From: Dipteris shenzhenensis
Taxonomy: Eukaryota > Polypodiophyta > Polypodiopsida > Gleicheniales
Strand: one strand, 5' to 3'
DNA: 64,000 nucleotides
Assembly (NCBI GenBank): GCA_047967505.1
Contig: CM106539.1
Below, one piece after another: positions 47,315 to 58,902 of the stretch. Below the pieces are notes generated by a model, which was not told the DNA's origin, did no database searches, and saw nothing but the letters and a program-made list of their open reading frames with translations. A program made the translations under genes and the position numbers. Position 1 is the first letter of the stretch. The number at the start of each line of letters is the position of its first letter.

Positions 47315-47386
47315 GGCAGTACGTGCCTTCAGCATTGTGACGAGCTTAATGGCAGTACGTGCCTTCAACATTGTGAACGAGCTTAC
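47315..47386 (+). repeat. 36-bp tandem duplication, second site
   Basis: GGCAGTACGTGCCTTCA begins at 47315 and again at 47351, followed by (G/A)CATTGTGA in both copies. The 36-bp period equals that of the unrelated duplication at 46167. Confidence 0.85.
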
Positions 47387-49420
47387 AAGGGAATGCAAAA
47401 TCTTAAAGAACCAACTTGCTACCGCTCAAGAGGCCAGCACTTCACAAGCACAAGTCTTGGACCAGTGGTCCAATACCACTGAAGACATTCCTCAATAGGC
47501 AAACGTCACCTTGCAAATGAGAAAGCTTAAGGAGCCATATACAACCATCTACCAGCAATACAAAGAAAAAATGAATGAGGTGCATTCCCAAAAGATAATC
47601 ATCTCCAAGCTTGAACTCCAATTGCTAGTGCACAACAATGAGGCATTGGAAGACAACACCAATGAAGCCCCACTACAATACACAACGGTGGTGTACCAAG
47701 AGCTTGTGGCTGCTCTACAAGTGGAAGATCACCTCAACGCACGCGTGCTTATCCAATGGAAGCAACTCCAAATCAAGATCATATCTACTCATCCAACAAT
47801 CAAATGGGAACGTTCCATAGGGACCAAAACTCTGCACATAATTTGCTAAGACTTGTCCAAAGATGGAGAAAAATATCTTCTACCTATCTACACATGCCGG
47901 GTTTACAGCACTCAAGACGGATGCTTTCATTGCATATGTATGTCTCATGGGTAGTCCTCCCCTCAGGTTTATTGCTGGTTTGTTGCCATTGCTACAAAGG
48001 CCACCACTATTATTTGCAAGGCATGACATAACCGACATCCCACCCATGTAGCTGATGATCCCATCGCACCAGCAAAAAGAAGTGTCGGAAGATGACACTT
48101 ACCTTGCTGCTACCACCCTCTTAACCTTCCCTGAGCTCCATCCTAACATCTATTCACTCCATCATCTCTTTACTCATGCCTCTCACCATTTTCAACTAAC
48201 CCAACAGTCACAAACTTTTACAAGCCCCTCACACCTAGCTTCTTCCCGTCCCTTGCTAATCCTACCCATGAGGATTACCAAGCTGCTCAAACCATTTGCC
48301 CAATTCTTCCCCCCCTCCCCTCTACTCCCCCTTCCATAACTAACACTCTTCCATATTTCTCCCCCATGTCCCCAGATTCTCTCCCTGCCCTGTCATCACT
48401 TCTGACACTACTTGTGCTTCCATCAACAGAAAATGACACAGTATTTGATTTTGAATATCAGGATCCGAATAATCCAATTCGTACCCCCATGCCAAGTTCC
48501 AATGATGGGTATGATTTTGATGAGATACCACTTCCGAGTAACCCCATCAAGGAATTTTGGAGCAAATATCCTGATATGAAAACTCGAGGTGGATGGACCC
48601 TGGATAACTTTCCTACCAACCTTCATCAGCATCAAATTAGTGAAGGTTAGATAAGCAAGTTGGATCCACAACCTGATTGGTGCCGTCCCAAGCTCTTTGA
48701 TGTAATCTTCTTGAAGGACTACCTATGTGCACCTCCATGTCTCAGAACCCATCCCAAGTTCTATGCAGTTCCACGACGTAAAAAATGGGAAGCCAACATA
48801 CACACTTTGGATGAAGATCAAACCATTAATTGGCCAATGATCAAACCATACTTTGGTGTAGAATAGAAAATCCAAGGCACAATGATCTGAGCACTTCAGC
48901 AACATGAGGAAATAATGTGCGGCAACATTGATCGCTTCCTTCGCCTAAGTACTATATTCTATAAAACATTGGAATTCATTCCGAAGGTCCCATGTTACCT
49001 CGATACCCATTTGCCTCCACTCAGTTTCAATCCTAATGAACAGGTCAATGCTCAAATTACAAGCTGACTCTAGCAAAGAGTGATCTTCTTAGAAGCACGC
49101 CACATATCTCTATTTGAACAAATGATGGATACAGGCTACCTGGAAACTGAGCAAAAATTGTATGGTGCCAAGGCTTTATAGCAGGATTGACTAGCATGAC
49201 ACAAGTTCCACAGCCACTAGACTAAAGGCATGGCAATCCAAGTACGTGCTCACAATAAGCCATAACACAAGGACGGGTAATAAAATGGATCTGGGAGTAT
49301 GTTGTCTCTGTGCCAACATGGACTTAGGTAGAACATAATGTGTGTGTAGAGTAGCGACAAAGCTCCACTTGTACTTGCATAAAGCTAGAAATAATCCCTC
49401 TTAGAAATCCAACTTGCATG

Positions 49421-49548
49421 TTCTACATGCAAGTCCTACATGCAACTCCTACATGCGAGTTCTACATGTGAGTTCTACATGCAACTTCTACATGCGAGTT
49501 CTACATGCAACTCCTACATGCAACTTCTATATGCAAGTTCTACATGTA
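49421..49548 (+). repeat. 13-bp minisatellite, about 10 copies
   Basis: Units of the form T(T/C)CTACATGCAA(C/G) repeat exactly every 13 bp from 49421 to 49548. It lies just upstream of a TATA box and may be an LTR enhancer array. Confidence 0.95.
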
Positions 49549-49601
49549 GAGAGAGAATGTCTTACAATTCCTACATGCAGAGAGAGAAGCTCTCCAACTT
49601 G

Positions 49602-49609
49602 TATAAATA
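49602..49609 (+). promoter_or_regulatory. TATA box after the minisatellite
   Basis: TATAAATA lies about 55 bp after the 13-bp array and is followed by CCCCATAATGGAATGAAGCC. It suggests an LTR promoter belonging to the gypsy remnant upstream. LTR borders are not resolved. Confidence 0.5.
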
Positions 49610-49739
49610 CCCCATAATGGAATGAAGCCCACACTCTTTGGGGCATTGTGTTGAGTTCTACTTTGGTATTCCAAGCAATTATCTCAAGTGTCCATGCTTC
49701 CTTGCACTCCACGTCCAAAAGCATGTCTAAACCTTGCAA

Positions 49740-50195
49740 CTCCTCCTCCCCTCTCCTCCAACCTTGCAACCCATCCTCTCCCTCTCCTCCTCCCTCCTCC
49801 TCCCTTCTCCTCCTTCCTCTTCCTCCTCCCCCTCCCTCCTCCTCCTTCTCCTCCTCCCTCCTTCTCCTCCTCCTCCCTCCTCCTCCTCCTCCTCCTCCTC
49901 CCTCCTCCTCCTCCTCCTCCTCCTCCTAACTCTCTCTTCTTTCCCCCATGCTCTTACACCACCTTCCTCTCCCACTCCTATGCTCCCCCTAAACCCTTAG
50001 TTCCTCAACCCTTAACCTCCATGATCTACGAGGGAGACGAGTTCTCCACCATGTACTCTAACCTGAACCTTGGATCCTCCTTGTAACCCTGGAACCTCTT
50101 CTAAACTCTAGAACCTCTTTCTAAACCTTGGTACCTCCTTCTAAACTCTGGAACCTCCTTCTAACCCTTAAACTCCTCCTAAACCCTGCAACCCC
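49740..50195. repeat. (TCC)n tract and ~25-bp CCTTCTAAACTCTGGAAC minisatellite
   Basis: A pyrimidine-rich TCC/CTC tract occupies about 49740-49927. From about 50065 to 50190 the phrase (A/G)CCTC(C/T)TTCTAAACTCT(G/A)G recurs roughly every 25-30 bp. Ser/Pro/Leu-rich ORFs here are artefacts. Confidence 0.85.
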
Positions 50196-50469
50196 CAATG
50201 AAGACAAAAGCCTTCATTACCTCAAACATGATGATACACATTCCTTTTACACATGCATGCACTATGTTTGCTTTTACCACACTTAAGCCTACGTCTCTCA
50301 CCGGAACACGACTCGAGGTCCTAAGCTACACGTATACTATAATCGATAACCCCGATATATCTGTAGGTGACAAAAAACCTCAGAACCCTGCATACTGAGA
50401 GAATACCCTGCTCTTCTTGTGAAAGCCGTGGGAAAGAGCCAACAAGTTGGGGCTTTGAATATGTCATTT

Positions 50470-51180
50470 GTTTAAGAAGGCACTTCAAGGGTTCTCATAA
50501 GCACATTACGTACATGAAAGACTTGTCCCATATCACAATTTGACAAATTTAAAATCATATGATACATCTTGGAGCACGTTGACAGAGAGAAGCTAAGAAC
50601 TCTATATAGGGTCACAAATACTTGTCTCTAACTCAACGAAAATTTTTGGCTGAGGGACCTGGTGAAATCAAAACAAAGAAATTGAATATTACAGGCAAGA
50701 GACAAGATTTAGCTTTACAAAAGTACTCCGATGGCCTTCCCTTTTAGTCCAAGAATTGCTATAGTTTTTCTATGTTTAAATAGTTGTTGTTCAATAAATA
50801 TATTCTTTTCATATTCTAGCATATTACAAGAGAAAACACGATAATTCTGCCATCACCAATGTGGAGGAAAGCTTAAGTGAAACGGAGAGAACCCATACAA
50901 AAAGTGGCAAGGTGAGCGTAAGCCCCGTTCTATTGCACCATTGCCCACGTGGGCAATGGCCTGGATGCATGGCTGTGCTATAGCTAGCTACTCCACACGA
51001 AGCTTGCAGGGCTCCACGCATGTCTCTACCATCATTGCAAAGATTCGTAGATTGGAAGGTCTACCCTTTAGGCATTGCACTCTTTGCGATCATCGCCTCA
51101 ATGACAGCGATGGGCTTGGGTACTTTCGCTTAGCAGATTAACCACTGAAACATCCTGCTCACCTCACCCTCTAGTTGTAC
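50470..51180 (+). repeat. Dispersed repeat, copy 2
   Basis: Plus-strand partner of 25500-26230 with the same ordered blocks. The partial ORF at 50941-51141 keeps WAMAWMHGCAIASYSTRSLQ but is frameshifted compared with copy 1 before the PF(R/G) region. A perfect palindrome, GCCCACGTGGGC, lies at 50944-50955 where copy 1 has GCCCACTTGGGC. Confidence 0.8.
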
Positions 51181-53160
51181 AATCAAGCCTTGGAGAAAGC
51201 TAGATTGCTTCAGGTAGGTTTTGTATATTGCAAGACAGCCCAAATAAGACATCTGTCAATTCTTGGCACCGCAAGGTAGAAGATGTTAATCTCTCTCATA
51301 GTTTAGAATGTATCTTATTTAGTGTTAGGATTAGTGGTAGTTTAGGCCATTGTAATGAGTTTTAGGTTTAAATATTTCCTAAATGACTTTGTGGATTAAG
51401 ATTTTGGCCTCACATGAGGGGTAGTGAATTATTTATGGCAGGTAGCCTAGAGGGAAGTTTTCCTTTTTTGAGCCCTCGTGAAGCCATGTGTCATAATTCT
51501 AGATGTTCTCAGATTCTGCACAAGGTTGCGATGGAAGAATGACTCGATTCCACAATTCGACGATCACACGATCCCATATCATCTAAGAGACCCAATTTTT
51601 TCAAAATGCAACCTTCTCGCTCTCTCTATATATACCTCCAAGCAAAGGATCAAGTCTCTCTTAAAATGGAGCTGTGTGACTCATGAGTGCTATAGCCTGC
51701 TCGAGCGTAAGGTGGTAGCTGTCTGCCCGAACGAGACCCTCTAAACAACACTAATGGTGAGTAGTCTTGAGAGAAGCTTCTTACAAGGGAGCTAAAGGCA
51801 TCCTGTTGACATGGCTAAGAAGATTGAAGTAATCAGAGAGCCTATGGATTAAGAAGATATCCATCATCTCCCATAACGGACTAATAACGATGGAGGAGTA
51901 GATAAAGCCTTCATGGGCACTAAAAAGAGATGAAAAGCTTCGATTTAACAAACAAGGATTGGATGATCAGTATTTACATGAGAGAGGGATTTAGTGGTGT
52001 ATTTCTCGAAAGCCTACTCATCTGGCGTCTCCGAAGCATCTTTTTCATGGATACATTCCAAAAAATGGGTAGTTGGTCAATTTGACCCGATTAGTGGGGC
52101 AACTATAGTTAGGGTTGCGATTAAGGGTTGGTAAAGAGATTTTAGGTTTTGGTGACTTAGTCCTCTTCCTAATTGGTTCGTTACTTTGTTTCTTCCTCCT
52201 CCAAAATCAGCTGGTGTACCATGTGTCACTCAGTTGAGAGCCCATTTCTCTTGGGGGACTCTTTCTTGGGCGGTTCGCATAGGTTTCTGCTTCTTCTCGA
52301 TTTTGATTAGTTCTTCTTTTGCGTGACAGATTGGCACATGCAATATTCTATTGTTGCATGTCGATTTCAGACAGTACATACAAAGGGCCTTCCAGTATGT
52401 GATTTGTTTCGTGTCTGTGTTTATGTGGTCTTCTTTGAATCGTGTCACGAATTTCGGTGTTTCTTTGGTTGCATGGAAAGGAAGGAATGGAGTCAGTTGT
52501 GGAAGCGCCTAGAAGGGCTTTTTGCTTCCGTTGATCTCCATTTGCCTATAAAAGGCCACATGCGTGCACTAGATTTGTATCTGTTTCTTCCAATCGTAGT
52601 AGTGTGAAATTGTGTGTGTACATTCCGAGCATACATAATTCGAAAGAAAGGGTTTGGACTAGTATGGGGAGCGCTTGTGAGATGGACACGGCAGAATATG
52701 TGGGAGGTGATCCTTTTATTTTGATAATGGCACCGAAGATTTAATTTGTCTATCATCCATAATTATTTGGCGGTGTTCTACGTATAAATTTTAAATTGGT
52801 TATGTGCATGATGGAGATCTTGTTGTTTATCTTGGATACAGATGTTAGTGATGATGAGTTCGGTCTAAGTGGCTGGAGCAAGCAGTGATTGTTAAATGGT
52901 AGATGGTAGATAATCTGAACATAAAGGGTGTTGTGCAAATGGTTTACTCAGTATTTCTATGTAGAGCTGCTGTAGTCGACGGATGCTTGTAGAGAAGATC
53001 TAGTAGGTCTTATAAACCTCTGTTAAACGCAAATGTTTGCTTAGATTTCTCACCTGTTAGGTCAATAGATCAGTACCTTTTGGCTTTCAATTTAGTCATG
53101 TCGGCAGTACATTCTTCTTAAAACACTAGAGTTGCTACTGGGACTGTCAAACTCCACTAC
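51181..53160. other. Gene-poor DNA
   Basis: No domain-bearing ORF is found. Short frames (for example 52323-52607) have no recognisable features. No clear repeat is seen by eye. Confidence 0.5.
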
Positions 53161-53162
53161 CT

Positions 53163-53720
53163 TTACTGGGTGGTACTTGTATGCCCTCTCACTATACTTC
53201 CTGTATAATGTATACTTCCCAAGATTTCCCTCCTATCTTCTATCTTCGGATAGTGAGTTGTTGCCCACTTCAGCATAAAGTCATAAACAGTAACCTCAGA
53301 AGCTACTTCCAAATTGACACTTGAGAGCACAGCCTCTATGCCTGTTAAAGTCAAATTCATAACATCATCCTGAAAGCTCATGATATCCTTGTACTGTGAT
53401 ACAAGATAAGTTTTTGCGGCATCCATTAGAGGTTGCATTACATCTGCAAGCAACACACTTGAAGACGAGTGCAGATATAGCAGAGCAAACTCTGGCGTCA
53501 TGGATAAATTACATTAGAGTCTTCTGTAGTGATGCATGCACGATGTTACGTCAGATTTATCAACAGCCATAAGGGCATCTAGCAGATCAGGGGCTGAACT
53601 AGCCTGCACTCTCCCAGTGTACATGAACTGCAACATGTCCATTGGCGTGGTCTCTTCTTGAACACTGATACGCAGACTAACATCTCTCTGCTCAAATTCT
53701 TTCATGCCATTCGAGAAGAG
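53163..53720 (-). pseudogene. POB1/LRB-like BTB-BACK gene fragment
   Basis: The minus-strand frame reads LFSNGMKEFEQRDVSLRI, the end of a BTB domain (MLQFMYTGRVQASSAPDLLD, MAVDKSDVTSCM), then an in-frame TAA (53514-53516) and the BACK domain start ([49 protein letters not shown]). This matches plant POB1/LRB proteins, substrate adaptors of CUL3 ubiquitin ligases, over about 180 residues. Homology starts just after a CTATGTAG acceptor-like site and stops at a GTATAC donor-like site, so it may be a single captured exon. Neighbouring exons are not seen. Confidence 0.85.
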
Positions 53721-54760
53721 CTACATAGACAAAGAGCTCTTAACAGTTATCACTCACTGTCCTATGTTTTATTATAGCCAAACCCACACTAGAGAACATG
53801 TCTTCTGTTTCATTATTGTGTGGTTTGTTCTATCATTGTGGTTCTATCTTCCAACATATTTAGAATATATTGTGTAATGTGTCTTGTGTTTGGTGTTTGT
53901 CTTCTTGCTTGTACCATTAGAATTATATCTTCGAACATCTTCAAAAGATAGTGTATGGAAGGCCTGACATTTTCCATAACCAATGCTAATCTCTTTATTT
54001 GAATGGACTTCTATCGGAGGTTGCATCAAGGTTATAAATTTTTCTGTCTGTAGCAAAAACATTCGAAATGGTGGAGGGATGTCTGATTACACTATGATTT
54101 TTTATCCTTCAACTAGGGTCGAACATTTTGAAACATCTACAATCAACCCAATATTTGTTCCGCCAACTATTATCTCTAGGTTCAAAGAAGACTGTAATAA
54201 GACCTAGTGAATAAAGGGCAGGCAAATTTCTTGCCCTTGGCTACAGTCTCGCGGTAACGGTAATCAAGCTTGGTAACTCAATGTGCCAAATGGACGAATT
54301 AATCGTCCGCAACTACAAAAATGCAGATGACCTCATAACAGTTAACTGTCATTGTGAATTGTTATATGTAGAATAAGATGTACAACAATTGTTATGGCAA
54401 ACATTTTGATACTAGAGTAAGAATTTTTGCCCACACCATTATTTCAGTTGACTTTTTGGAACAACCAACGAGCGGACTACGTGAAGATTGTAGTCAGGTT
54501 CAAGGTAATTAGATTCTATCATTTTGTTTTAAGGAATGTAGGAGCTAAGAAAAATATCAACCAATCGCACTTAACATGCTAGATCTTGCTATCTTAGCAC
54601 CTACACGAGTTCCATCGATCTTAGAGAAACTTGCTTGAGTCTTCATTGACATATTTAACAAATCGGTTACAGAAATCAAGTAAGGTTTAGTGCCTACACA
54701 AACTTGTAATTAATTTTACAAACAAACCACTATTTATCATTAGTTGACGCTCAATCTATT

Positions 54761-55147
54761 TTGCATATAGGTAAGAGTGTTCTTATTGTCACAGGGTTGA
54801 ATTTAAACCTATACGAACTTGTGTGCTCTTTTTGCAAAGAGGAAAAGATTTCAAAGGAAAACACCATACCATGGTGTCTAACATGCAATCGAATCACCAT
54901 TCTAAAGAAGATTACTAAAGTGAAGGTGCTTATCACAAGTTTAGATGGTGCAAGCATAGAGGTTATACTGAAGAATACATGGGTGGACAAAGTGTTAGAT
55001 TTGCCTCGCTCATACATAGAACTGCTTGAAGACAACACGCAATTCTTAAAATTAGAGTTATTTGACCAAAGGATTGAAGGAAGATTTTTGGTTAATATGC
55101 ATGGTCTAATTGCAGGCTTCATTTCTTTTAGAGGTAATCCTGCTTGA
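54761..55147 (+). CDS. Unrecognised ORF with two CxxC pairs (RPA-C/OB-like?)
   Basis: The 128-codon ORF has coding texture: ELVCSFCKEEKIS and PWCLTCNRIT give a four-Cys zinc-ribbon pattern, followed by beta-rich IKKITKVKVLITSLDGAS-like sequence. The layout resembles the C-terminal zinc-ribbon/OB fold of RPA large-subunit-like proteins, but similarity is weak. A TTTGCATATAG acceptor-like site directly precedes codon 3-4, so it may be one exon or a captured exon. No neighbours support a full gene. Confidence 0.35.
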   Translation: MHIGKSVLIVTGLNLNLYELVCSFCKEEKISKENTIPWCLTCNRITILKKITKVKVLITSLDGASIEVILKNTWVDKVLDLPRSYIELLEDNTQFLKLELFDQRIEGRFLVNMHGLIAGFISFRGNPA

Positions 55148-56163
55148 GTAATTCAATGAGCACTTGTGAAGCCTACAATACAGTTGATCGTTGTTTGTCA
55201 CTCTTGGTAGAGACAAAGGAACACTTCGTATGTAGGACAATACCATTGCTTATTTTAGAATGGGCATGGTTTTGGGCCTCTCTCCCAGCTAATCCACTTC
55301 TAAGACCAGTTTTGCATTGGAATCTAGTTGATAAAGATGTGACAACATAGAGAGACCTTGTTGTATGAACATATATTCACCACTTAATCTTTTTATTTTG
55401 CTCCTCCTAACTGGCTTCACTGCAACTCCTAGTATTTGACACATTGTATATACATACATTATACAAAATGAACTATATTTCTCATTTACAAATTTAAGTA
55501 TCCAACGAACTACAATAACTAAAAAATGTGAACATATTTTCACAACTTAATCTCTTTACTTTACAAACATACTCTTCCACCAATCTCTTAAGATTCACAA
55601 ACACATTTATTCAAACACATTCTTCTACTATCTTTTGTGATCCACACATGTAGTGGGTCTCAGTGGTGACTCACGTGTCGTGGGGTACTTGAAGATATGC
55701 CAACGGAGTCTCCAGCTACTCCTTGTGGGAGCAATGCATAGCACGAGTCATCCGCAAGTGTCACGCAAGCGGCCTTTGGATTGTTGCAATGCGGTTTCAC
55801 AAGAGGAAGAGGGAAGGGAAAGCTGGAAGGGGAGAGGGAGAAGGAGGGGAGGAGGAGGGAGGAGAAAGGGAAGAAGGAGAAGGGAGTGAAGGGGGATAGA
55901 GTGACAATCACAAAGGCACTATGAAGGAAACAAGAGAACAGTCAAAACACTCTTGGAAGAGAAGAGGAAGCTTGTATTCAACTTGGTGCAAACAACAATG
56001 AAGACCAAAGTCAAACATTTGGTCTTTTATACATGTCACCTTTTGAAAGGAGGGCTAATCTTTTTCCTTTCCCTCACATTACAACCAAGGGATCTTGGGC
56101 CCGTAGGGTGCTAAGGCATATTGCTAGTCTTACCATCTCTCCCTACTAGCAAAAATAGTGCTT
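55148..56163. other. Spacer with A/G-rich tract
   Basis: A purine-rich GAGGGAGAAGG-type tract lies at about 55800-55895. Two related segments, GAACATAT(A/T)TTCAC(C/A)ACTTAATC, occur near 55366 and 55528. No gene is supported. Confidence 0.5.
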
Positions 56164-56168
56164 GTGTT

Positions 56169-56522
56169 TGTTGAGATATCGAGCTCCACTTGTGATATGC
56201 CAAGGTGATCGTTGTGCATTTATGTCACCGACTTGTTAGTTGCAGATGCGGTTGGTACACTACTCATGAATAATAGCTGGATGACAGCTATCTTTATGTA
56301 CTCTAGTTAGTGGCTCAGTTAGTATGCCACCTTAGTTAGCTGAGTTTGGTTTGAGACCCACATATAGGGTTCACCTACTCTTTTGTCCTTAAGAGTTCTT
56401 TTGGCTTTCACAACTAAGAAGAGGAAAATTGTTTTAAGTCTCCATCTTTGTGTATATTCTCCCATTGTGTATGAGAGAAAGCTGCAAGTGAGACTCCTTC
56501 CTTCTCTCCCACTCTCTTCACA
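56169..56522 (+). repeat. 5' LTR of copia element
   Basis: 354 bp, TGTTGAGATATC to CTCTTCACA. A weak TATA-like CACATATAGG lies near 56357. The target duplication GTGTT precedes it. Confidence 0.95.
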
Positions 56523-56534
56523 TGGTATCAGAGC
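56523..56534 (+). promoter_or_regulatory. Primer binding site, initiator Met-tRNA
   Basis: TGGTATCAGAGC directly abuts the 5' LTR, identical to the site used by the gag-only element at 36271-36283. Confidence 0.95.
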
Positions 56535-56663
56535 TCAGTTCGTGGTAAGGAGCTCAAGAAAGCAAACCAAGTTAGCAGTATCCTAGTAAGAGATCAGTGT
56601 TGCTTTCCTTTAGACAGAAGTTGCGTTTTTTTGCAGTGATAGAATATTTTGCAGTGTTCTATA

Positions 56664-57390
56664 ATGGCGTCTAATGCTCTTTCATAGATTGTCATTGAAA
56701 ATTTTGACAAGAATAACTTCCAAGTATGGAAGCTTAGAATGACGAATTTCCTTAAAGGAAAAAGCTATTGGAGTTCATTACTGGAGTTAAACAAGAACCA
56801 GTGATTCCTAATGTTCCCAATCAACAAGAGTTATAGGCAATTAAAGGCTAGCATGAGAGAGCCAGAAAAGTTATGTGCTGGCTATTTATCAATATTTCAG
56901 ATTCTATGATTGTGCATATTCAGATGCAAGAAGCTGTCTTCTACTCAAAGGCTTGAAGAGGTAGAGATAGAGGTAGAGGTAGAGTAGGCCGATTTGGAGG
57001 CCGTGGCAAAAATCAGAATATGCAGCAAATTCAAGAAAACCAGTCCTATGGAGGAAGACGTGGTAACTTTAGAAGCAGGGTGAGCCAAAGAGGTCATGGT
57101 GGATGGCAGAGAGGCCAAAATGCAAACAACGATATTGAATGCTACTACTATGGTAAAATGGGTCATATGGTTAAAGACTGCTATGAAAAGCAGAATGACA
57201 TCATGAATGGAAAATTGCAGCAAGGCAATTATGCATCCTCTAGTAGACAGACTAATGACAGAAATGAGCATCTGTTTATGGTGCAGCACATAACCAATTT
57301 TATGACAAGTGCAGAAGAAAGAAATGATGTGTGGTATGTTGACTCAGGTGCATCAAACCACATGGCATGTCATGTAGAATGGATGTAGGA
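56664..57390 (+). pseudogene. copia gag and protease start (degenerate)
   Basis: Gag starts at ATG 56664 and is broken by a TAG within about eight codons; ENFDKNNFQVWKLRM follows. The usual gag core is shortened. An Arg/Gly-rich stretch precedes a zinc knuckle near 57140 reading CYYYGKMGHMVKDC, with Tyr instead of the second Cys. The protease motif WYVDSGASNHM has Asp at 57341-57343. A stop follows at about 57387. Confidence 0.8.
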
Positions 57391-58640
57391 TGTAAGGAAA
57401 ATGGAAAGATCAGGATTTGTGGAGACTGGTGATGATACTGCACATCCTATTGTGCAGAATGGTAAAATTTCTTTGTCTATGCAGGATGGAAAATAGGAAT
57501 ACCTGTCTGATGTATTTCATGCCCCGAATATCACCAAGAACCTAGTTTCTGTTGGTCAAATGGTTGAGCAGGGCTTGCAGGTCAGATTTAATCCTCATGG
57601 ATACTTTGTTGAGGATATGAAAAATAAAGGTCGCTTGATAGCAAAAGGGAAGAAGAAGGGCAAGATGTTTACGTTGGATGCAGACATGCCTGAATTGAGT
57701 GCAACAATGTTTGCAAATGGGATCGGTGTAGTTGTAAATATTGATATTTGGCATAAATGCATTGGTCATGTTAATGTACAATGGCTTAAATTAATGCAGG
57801 CTCAAAATATTATTGCAGGATTGCCTAAGTTCAAGGTTGCAGAAATGCATAAGGTATGTAAAGCCTGTCAATTTGGAAAACAGGCAAGGAAACCATTTCC
57901 TAAGACATGTTCAAGAGAGTAAGTGACCATTGGAATTAATCCACTCTAACATGTGGACTACTAAAGGTGCATCTATTGGAGGTTGTCATTATTTTATCAC
58001 TTTTATATCATTATGACTACAACAGAAAAGTTTGGGTGTATTTTATGAAAAAGAAAAGTGAAGTATTTGGGCATTTCAAAGCTTTTAAAGCTATGGTTGA
58101 AAAAGAAACAGGCCTGCAAATAAAATGATTAAGGTCAGATGGAGGGGGAGAGTACCTCTCAAATGAGTTTGCAAGTTTCTTACAAGAGCATGGCATAAAG
58201 CAGTAATATTCATGCAATCATACCCCACAGCAAACTGGACTTACAGAAATGAAAAACATGCATATTGGAGAGGTATCTCGTGTCATGCTTAACAAAAAGG
58301 CCTGTCATATTATTATTGGGCTGAAGCAATTACTACAGTAGTCTACATAATGAACAGGACTCCCACTGCAGCAATACATGGCATGACGCCAAAGGAGAGG
58401 TATACTAGTAGGAAACCAAATATTTCTCATTTGAAAGTTTTTGGTTGCATTGCCTATGTTTATGTGCTAGATGAGCTGAGATCCAAGTTGGATCCAAAGG
58501 CTGAGAAGTGCATCTTTATTGTTTATTCTCTATAGCAAAAAGGGTATAGATGTTATAACCCTTCTACTCGTAAGTTTACAGTGAGCAGAGATGTTGTTTT
58601 TTATGAGATGAGCAGCTGGTATAAACCAGTAAATGTGATT
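57391..58640 (+). pseudogene. copia integrase (degenerate)
   Basis: The pre-integrase zinc region is open (57560-57922): HKCIGHVNVQWL then CKACQFGKQ. The catalytic core is scrambled but LRSDGGGEYLSNEF and TPQQTGLTE are still readable between stops. The open 58350-58535 piece carries MNRTPTAAIHGMTPKE and LKVFGC, the usual end of the core. Integration activity is impossible for this copy. Confidence 0.82.
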
Positions 58641-58754
58641 GATGATGTAGATGCACAAAATGGTAATGCTGCACAGAATTCACAGTAGCAATCACAAAAT
58701 ATTAGTGGACCTGTAGTGTCCTCTAGTAGTGCTTCACATACTTTCGCATGGACA

Positions 58755-58902
58755 GGCAAATTGAGATCAAGAGGATCTCCTCAAAGCAATGCAAATAGTG
58801 GTATGCATCACATACTTCCACATGGATAGGCAAATTGAGATCAAGAGGATCTCCTCAAAGCAATGCAAATAGTGGTATGCAAGTATCACAAAAAGGAAAA
58901 GA
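58755..58902 (+). repeat. 74-bp tandem duplication in copia pol linker
   Basis: GGCAAATTGAGATCAAGAGG begins at 58755 and 58829. The period of 74 is not a multiple of three and by itself shifts the frame between integrase and RT. Confidence 0.92.

Larger units (their letters stand above)
46012..49270 (+). pseudogene. Long same-strand coding remnant downstream of gypsy integrase
   Basis: Plus-strand frames with coding texture run for about 3.2 kb with stops and frameshifts: an N-terminal Pro/Ser-rich part with a duplicated SDSSEEDSVHDQ acidic repeat (46167-46238), a hydrophilic coiled-coil-like part at 47300-47850 (CKILKNQLATAQE, YQQYKEKMNEVHSQK) and a C-terminal part with PKLFDVIFLKDYLCAPPC and MIKPYFGVE. 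I recognise no catalytic domain. Its place after integrase resembles the extra 3' ORF of some plant gypsy lineages. It may instead be a captured gene. Confidence 0.5.

Noticed and set aside
49648-50086. Ser/Pro/Leu-rich ORFs in three frames
   Set aside because: Artefacts of the TCC-rich tract.
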